Position numbers and translations under genes: made by a program. Under the pieces are notes generated by a model that ran no database searches, was not told where the DNA came from, and saw only the letters and a list, made by a program, of their open reading frames with translations. A stretch of DNA of 11,045 nt from an uncultured Collinsella sp. (GTDB taxonomy: Bacteria > Actinomycetota > Coriobacteriia > Coriobacteriales > Coriobacteriaceae), in the NCBI GenBank assembly GCA_958436995.1, contig CAUBMI010000065.1:1-11045 (forward strand), given 5' to 3'. Shown here piece by piece: positions 7,379 through 11,045 of this stretch. Position 1 is the stretch's first letter. Each line of letters opens with the position of its first letter.

Positions 7379-8399
7379 GTGGAAACCGCGATCGACATGG
7401 CATTTGACGGCGCGACGCTTGCCGCCTGTCCGCTCTCGGCGCTGGTGCTCTCGTTTGCCTTCTACGGTTTTTGCGGCTGGGTGTGGGAGTCGACAGTCTG
7501 CGCCATGCTCAACCACGGACGATTTGCCAACAGTGGCTTTTTGCTGGGGCCGTGCTGCCCCATCTATGGCGCGGGCGGCATTGCCTGCTGGCTTTTGCTG
7601 CGCGGGATTCCGGATGCCTCGAGCCAGTTTGTCGCCGCGGCGCTTGTATGCAGCGTGATCGAATACAGTGTTGGTGTGCTGTTGGAAAAAACAACAGGCG
7701 CGCGCTTTTGGGATTACTCGCACCTGCCGTTTAACTTGCACGGGCGCATCTTGTTTGTACTGGGCCTGCGCGTTTGGCTTGGGTGCGTTGTGCATTTGTC
7801 GCGTGCTGGAGCCGGCGGTGTTGGGCCTGCTTGCCCATCTGCCGGTGCTGATTGTGCGGCTGTCCGCCTTTATCGTCGCTGTCGCGATGATGGGCGACGC
7901 GGTGTGCTCGTTGGCGAGCTGGCGGCGTCTGTCCGATCAGCTGGAGCGCGTGCGCGCCGACCTTGCCGACCGCATCAACGAGTCGCTTGCCGATGCCTCG
8001 GACTCCATGCTCGAACGTATTCCCGATTCTACGATTGACTCGGTGGCACAGACGCACATCCGTAGCCGTGCCGTTAACGCGTGGCTGGCCGAGCTGGGTG
8101 ACGCCGCGCTCGATGCCCTGCGCGAGAAGGCTTCGATGCCGACGTTTATCGCGGATGGTGCTCGCGGCCTGGCACTCGCTGCCCGCCGCGTGGCCGATGC
8201 CGCGCCGAGCATGCCGCGTCCGTCACTCAGTCGTCGCCTTGCCGGCAAGCGCATGAGCCGTCCGGTGCCGAGCGTGTCGCTCAGCCGTCGCGACCTGCGC
8301 TTCTTTAATGCCTTCCCGCGCTTGCGCATCAACCGCTACGAGGGCGTCATCCGAGCCACCGACCTTCGCGACCGAGCCCGCGAGCTGTTCCGGCGCTAG
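7379..8399 (+). pseudogene. Frameshifted CmpB/YmfA-type membrane protein (annotated elsewhere as putative ABC transporter permease)
   Basis: Two overlapping frames make one protein of about 339 residues once one extra base near 7751-7756 is removed. The first frame gives METAIDMAFD to NLHGRI (residue 124, 7750). The other resumes at CLYWACAFGLGAL and continues to the stop at 8397-8399. Family marks span the junction: WEST (36-39), GFLLGPCCPIYG (53-64), EYSVGVLLEKTTG (95-107), WDYSHLPFNLHGRI (111-124), and in the second frame a C-terminal RRDLRFFNAFPRLR. There are about five membrane segments, then a basic, Ala/Arg/Ser-rich cytoplasmic tail. The start is GTG at 7379 with AGGAGAGG (7364-7371) seven bases ahead; ATG at 7397 is an alternative. 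Unrepaired, the product is 219 residues with a nonsense tail after 124. A sequencing error is as likely as a real mutation. Despite the family name, transport by it is not established. Confidence 0.82.
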
Positions 8400-8597
8400 C
8401 TGGGACGGGCGCGCTCACGGCTCCCTTGCTTGCGTATTTCCCGTTCGTTTCGCGCCCGTTGCCGCGCCGTTTCCAAGATTGCGGCACCGTTTCCATTCGA
8501 CAACGCAGCGTTTAACAACGCCGTATCTGGTCTACACCAGTTGCCCCTCGGCCGCATTATGGGCGCCGACAACGTCCATGCGACCAAGGGGGAGCGA
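8400..8597 (+). other. Intergenic region upstream of amtB
   Basis: These 198 bases hold no credible gene. The same frame as amtB stays open back to 8430, but that extension lacks AmtB-like sequence. CCGTTTCCA occurs twice (8467-8475 and 8487-8495), start to start 20 bases apart, about 100 bases before the amtB ATG. No clear terminator follows the membrane gene and no strong -35/-10 pair was found, though the region must carry any independent nitrogen-responsive promoter of amtB-glnK. Confidence 0.5.
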
Positions 8598-9875
8598 ATG
8601 TACGATACGGGATCGACAACGTTTATGCTCATCTGCACCATGCTCGTGTTTTTAATGACACCGGGTCTGGCGTTTTTCTATGGCGGCCTGTCCAGGCGCA
8701 AAAATGTCATCAACACCATGCTCATGTGCTTTGGCGCCATTGGCCTGGTCGGTGTGCTGTGGATTGTTGCCGGCTGGTCGCTGGCCTACGGCGGCGACGG
8801 CTCGAGTCCGTTTACTGGAGGCCTTGACCAGCTTCTGTGCCTGCCGGTGCTCAACCAGGTGCTGCAGGCGGCCGAGGGCAACGCCGCGGACGGCGCCGTC
8901 TACCCCCAGATCATCAACATCGCCTTCCAGATGGCGTTTGCCATGATCACCGCCGCCATCGTCACGGGCAGCCTGGCCGGCCGCGTTAAGTTTGGCGCCA
9001 TGACGGCTTTCCTGGGCATTTGGCTGCTCGTGGTCTATGCGCCGCTCGCCCACATGGTCTGGGGCGGCGAGGGCTCCTTTATCGGTGACATCATCGGCGC
9101 GCTCGACTTTGCCGGCGGCGACGTGGTGCACATTTCGTCTGGTCTTACCGGCCTGATCCTCTGCTTAATGCTCGGCCGCCGTCGCGGTTTTGGCATGGTG
9201 AGCTATCGCCCGCATAACGTGCCGTTTGTGGCGCTCGGCGCCGGCCTGCTTTGGTTTGGCTGGTTTGGCTTTAACGGCGGCAGTGAGTTTAAGGCCGACG
9301 CCGTGGCGGCGCTTGCCATCCTTAACACCGTGACGGCCAGCGCGGCGGGCATGGTTTCGTGGCTTGTCGTTGAGCGCGTGCACACCGGTCGCCCCACGCT
9401 GGTGGGTGCCAGTACCGGTTTGGTCGCGGGCCTCGTGGTGGTCACGCCGGGCGCGGGCTTTGTCGAACCGTGGGCAGCGCTGGTCATGGGCCTGATTGTC
9501 TCGCCTGTCTGCTACTTGGCTATCAGTCATCTTAAGACTAAGTTTGGCTACGACGATGCGCTCGACGCGTTCGGCTGCCACGGTATCGGCGGCATTTTGG
9601 GCGGCGTTCTCACGGGCCTGTTCTGCGTGCCGGAGCTTTCGTGGACCGGTAAGGGTGGCCTGTTCTACACGGGCGACATGTCACTGCTCATCTCGCAGGT
9701 CCTGGGTATTGTGGTGACGGTCGCCATTGTGCTGGTGCTCGACTTGGTGATCGCCGCGGTGGTCAAGGCACTGTTCCACGGCAGCCTGCGTGTGGACGAG
9801 GCCGACGAGGCGCTGGGCCTGGATGCGAGTCAGCACGGCGAGAGCGCGTATCCTTCGTTTAGTGGTCTGGACTAA
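8598..9875 (+). CDS. amtB: Ammonium transporter AmtB
   Basis: A 425-residue channel of the Amt/Mep/Rh family that conducts ammonium across the membrane as a trimer. Diagnostic features are MTPGLAFFYGGLSRRKNV (20-37) in the first helix, FQMAFAMIT (110-118), Trp155 in HMVWGG, Asp170 in GALDFAGGDVVH, the pore histidines His178 (VVHISSG) and His328 (DAFGCHGIGG), and LLWFGWFGFNGG (217-228). Eleven membrane helices are expected. The cytoplasmic tail LRVDEADEALGLDASQHGE (397-415) keeps the conserved form needed for GlnK docking. The start ATG at 8598 has GGAG/AAGGGGG (8586-8594) just ahead. There is no signal peptide, as is usual outside proteobacteria. The PII gene follows after 48 bases, the classic amtB-glnK pair. 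Confidence 0.97.
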   Translation: MYDTGSTTFMLICTMLVFLMTPGLAFFYGGLSRRKNVINTMLMCFGAIGLVGVLWIVAGWSLAYGGDGSSPFTGGLDQLLCLPVLNQVLQAAEGNAADGAVYPQIINIAFQMAFAMITAAIVTGSLAGRVKFGAMTAFLGIWLLVVYAPLAHMVWGGEGSFIGDIIGALDFAGGDVVHISSGLTGLILCLMLGRRRGFGMVSYRPHNVPFVALGAGLLWFGWFGFNGGSEFKADAVAALAILNTVTASAAGMVSWLVVERVHTGRPTLVGASTGLVAGLVVVTPGAGFVEPWAALVMGLIVSPVCYLAISHLKTKFGYDDALDAFGCHGIGGILGGVLTGLFCVPELSWTGKGGLFYTGDMSLLISQVLGIVVTVAIVLVLDLVIAAVVKALFHGSLRVDEADEALGLDASQHGESAYPSFSGLD

Positions 9876-9900
9876 CAGTTTCAAACGTTCTGTCAGACCA
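9863..9900 (+). promoter_or_regulatory. Stem-loop spanning the amtB stop codon
   Basis: TGGTCTG (9863-9869) and CAGACCA (9894-9900) are a perfect 7-bp inverted repeat. Inside, ACAG (9875-9878) pairs with CTGT (9890-9893) after a 5-base bulge. The amtB TAA (9873-9875) lies within it and the glnK ribosome binding site starts soon after. It could tune the amount of GlnK relative to AmtB; no T-run follows, so it is not a simple terminator. Confidence 0.4.
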
Positions 9901-9923
9901 ACTCTTAAAGAGAGGAATTCACT

Positions 9924-10262
9924 ATGAAGAAAATTACGGCTATCGTGCGCCAGGAGAAGCTTGAGGTTCTCAAAGATGCGCTGTTTGCTGCTGATGTTCG
10001 CGGCATGACTATCAACCAGGTGCAGGGCTGCGGCGCACAGCATGGCTGGAAGGAATACGTGCGCGGCAACGAGCTGCTCGTCAACACGATCCCCAAGGTG
10101 CAGTTCACCCTCATCTGCGCCGACGAGCATGTCGACGGTATCGTTGACATTATCTGCAACGCCGCTCGCACCGGTGCCGTCGGCGACGGCAAGATTTGGG
10201 TCGAGCCGGTCGAAGAAGTCATCCGCATTCGCACCGGCGAACACGGCCCGGCCGCGGTGTAG
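9924..10262 (+). CDS. glnK: Nitrogen regulatory protein PII (GlnK type)
   Basis: A 112-residue PII protein, full length for the family. It is a trimeric sensor of ATP/ADP and 2-oxoglutarate that plugs AmtB when nitrogen is plentiful. Visible marks are MKKITAIVR at the N-terminus, Gln39 in GCGAQHG and Lys58 in IPKVQF (2-oxoglutarate site), the B-loop ARTGAVGDGKIWV (81-93) with Lys90, and RIRTGEHG (101-108) with Arg101 and Arg103 for ATP. In the T-loop, WKEYVRGNELLVN, position 51 is Leu where E. coli GlnB/GlnK have the modified Tyr51; a Tyr is at 45 instead. Control by uridylylation or adenylylation at 51 is therefore impossible. The start has AGAGAGGA (9909-9916) seven bases ahead. It is 48 bases after amtB and so probably cotranscribed. 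Confidence 0.96.
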   Translation: MKKITAIVRQEKLEVLKDALFAADVRGMTINQVQGCGAQHGWKEYVRGNELLVNTIPKVQFTLICADEHVDGIVDIICNAARTGAVGDGKIWVEPVEEVIRIRTGEHGPAAV

Positions 10263-10275
10263 GGCCGGCCGCCTG

Positions 10276-10329
10276 CCATCCGCAACGTTAAAATGCTGCA
10301 ATGAGGCACAAGACTTGCGTTGCGGATGG
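10276..10329 (+). promoter_or_regulatory. 12-bp inverted repeat flanking the putative tetR promoter
   Basis: CCATCCGCAACG (10276-10287) and its exact reverse complement (10318-10329) flank 30 bases. Between them lies TAAAAT (10289-10294), a fair -10 box without a recognisable -35, which would start transcription near 10301. The repeat ends seven bases before the favoured tetR ATG (10337). It may be a pair of sites for autoregulation by the TetR protein, or a leader hairpin that hides the ribosome binding site. Confidence 0.45.
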
Positions 10330-10336
10330 GCGGATT

Positions 10337-10999
10337 ATGGGTCGCAATAAATATCCCGAGGAGACGGTCGCGAAGATTCTCGACGCGGCACTGGAGCTAT
10401 TCTGCGCACAGGGTTATGAGGGGACGAGCATTCAAGATATCGTTGACCGTCTCGATGGCATGACCAAGGGCGCTGTCTATCATCACTTCAAGAGCAAAGA
10501 AGAGATTTTCAACGCCGCGTTTGATCGGGCGATGACTCCGATTGTTGAGCACCGCCGCTCGATGCTTGGCGTCGGTAATATGACCGGAGCCCAAAAGCTC
10601 AAGCGACTGTACGCTCCCGAGTCCGTTGTTCCACAAATTGAGCTATGGGCACGCATGCATCCTGCGGCGGATCCGGTAAAAAGCTCGCGTCTACTGGCGA
10701 TGCAGTACCAGGGCTCGTTTGACGAGTCAGCCGATGGCTGTCTCTTGCCAGTGATCGAGGAGGGCATCGCCGACGGCTCCATTGCGTGCGAATGCCCGCG
10801 CGAAGCGGCGGAGGCCGTATCGTTGCTAGCGAATCTCTGGCTGCTGCCGCTGTTCCGTCCGCTCGAGCCCAAGGAGCGAATGCTCGCTCGTGCACAATGT
10901 CTGGCGCAGATGGCCGCTGCGGTGGGACTCGATTTGGGCGAGGAAGTGCTCCAGACAACGGCACGGATTTGGGACGTATGGAACCGCGCTGGGTGGTAA
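10337..10999 (+). CDS. TetR/AcrR-family transcriptional regulator
   Basis: A 220-residue one-component repressor-type regulator. The N-terminal DNA-binding domain is typical: helix 1 TVAKILDAALELFCAQGYEG (10-29), then TSIQDIVDRL and the recognition helix TKGAVYHHFKSKEEIF (43-58). The C-terminal ligand and dimer domain (about 60-220) is variable, and I cannot name an effector. I chose the ATG at 10337 because the usual TetR N-terminal lead is short and a purine-rich GGATGGGCGG lies ahead. The ATG at 10301 would add 12 unremarkable residues, but it sits six bases after TAAAAT and could be a leaderless start. The gene is 74 bases after glnK; a role in nitrogen control is not indicated. Its target is more likely the gene to its right, where a small dyad follows at 11005. 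Confidence 0.92.
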   Translation: MGRNKYPEETVAKILDAALELFCAQGYEGTSIQDIVDRLDGMTKGAVYHHFKSKEEIFNAAFDRAMTPIVEHRRSMLGVGNMTGAQKLKRLYAPESVVPQIELWARMHPAADPVKSSRLLAMQYQGSFDESADGCLLPVIEEGIADGSIACECPREAAEAVSLLANLWLLPLFRPLEPKERMLARAQCLAQMAAAVGLDLGEEVLQTTARIWDVWNRAGW

Positions 11000-11004
11000 T
11001 ATAG

Positions 11005-11017
11005 ATACCAACGGTAT
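11005..11017. promoter_or_regulatory. Candidate TetR-type operator ATACC-AAC-GGTAT
   Basis: A perfect 5-bp dyad with a 3-base centre begins six bases after the tetR stop, within AT-rich sequence (TAATATAG before it, TGTAATTGATTT after it) that could form a promoter for a gene starting just beyond the window. GAGGGTAG at 11031-11038 may be part of that gene's ribosome binding site. The pairing with the adjacent regulator is inference from position and shape. Confidence 0.45.
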
Positions 11018-11045
11018 GTAATTGATTTGTGAGGGTAGCCACGGC

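Noticed and set aside
6620..7795. A 391-codon open frame on the minus strand
   Set aside because: It lies opposite the HD-domain gene and the membrane gene, both with clear family motifs and ribosome binding sites. Its product is basic, low-complexity and like no family I know.
8396..8430. A terminator after the membrane gene
   Set aside because: GGGA and TCCC flank a GC-rich stretch but the arms do not continue to pair and there is no T-run.
8430..8597. A 56-residue N-terminal extension of AmtB
   Set aside because: The extension is basic and polar, lacks a signal peptide, and the ATG at 8598 has a good ribosome binding site directly before the typical first helix.

Overview
The window looks like chromosome from a high-GC Gram-positive of the Coriobacteriia type (a Collinsella-like gut actinobacterium is my best guess). 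This rests on GC-rich coding sequence, strong AAGGAGG-type ribosome binding sites, actinobacterial GluBCD-like transporter parts, and an HD-protein/CmpB-family gene pair typical of gut anaerobes. The assignment is an inference from protein character; no database search was made.

Layout. The left part (about 89-6610) is read on the minus strand. At its upstream end is a lone dxs-type gene (1-deoxy-D-xylulose-5-phosphate synthase) that ends in a strong stem-loop terminator at 4793-4827. Next comes a 456-base AT-richer intergenic region with three large inverted-repeat modules built on the core ATCTGTAACA, a separate REP-like hairpin, and a good promoter (4416-4445). That promoter drives a polar amino acid ABC uptake operon: Tat-type lipoprotein binding protein, two membrane subunits overlapping by ATGA, ATPase, and last a class I glutamine-amidotransferase-like (peptidase C26, gamma-glutamyl-GABA hydrolase family) enzyme. 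Two stem-loops lie between the binding protein and the first permease gene.

The right part (6839-11045) is read on the plus strand. It holds an HD-domain phosphohydrolase, a CmpB/YmfA-type membrane protein gene broken by one extra base, the ammonium channel gene amtB with its PII partner glnK, and a TetR-family regulator. The window ends in a small dyad that looks like a TetR-type operator, probably in front of a gene just outside.

How the genes fit together. Three blocks concern nitrogen: uptake of an amino acid (glutamate or glutamine type is likely), hydrolysis of a gamma-glutamyl compound, and ammonium uptake gated by PII. The PII protein lacks the T-loop tyrosine that is uridylylated or adenylylated elsewhere, so it is probably controlled only by effector binding. 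dxs, the HD/CmpB pair and tetR have no evident link to nitrogen. No tRNA, rRNA, CRISPR array, transposase or phage gene was seen. Bases 1-88 hold no gene and no convincing signal.
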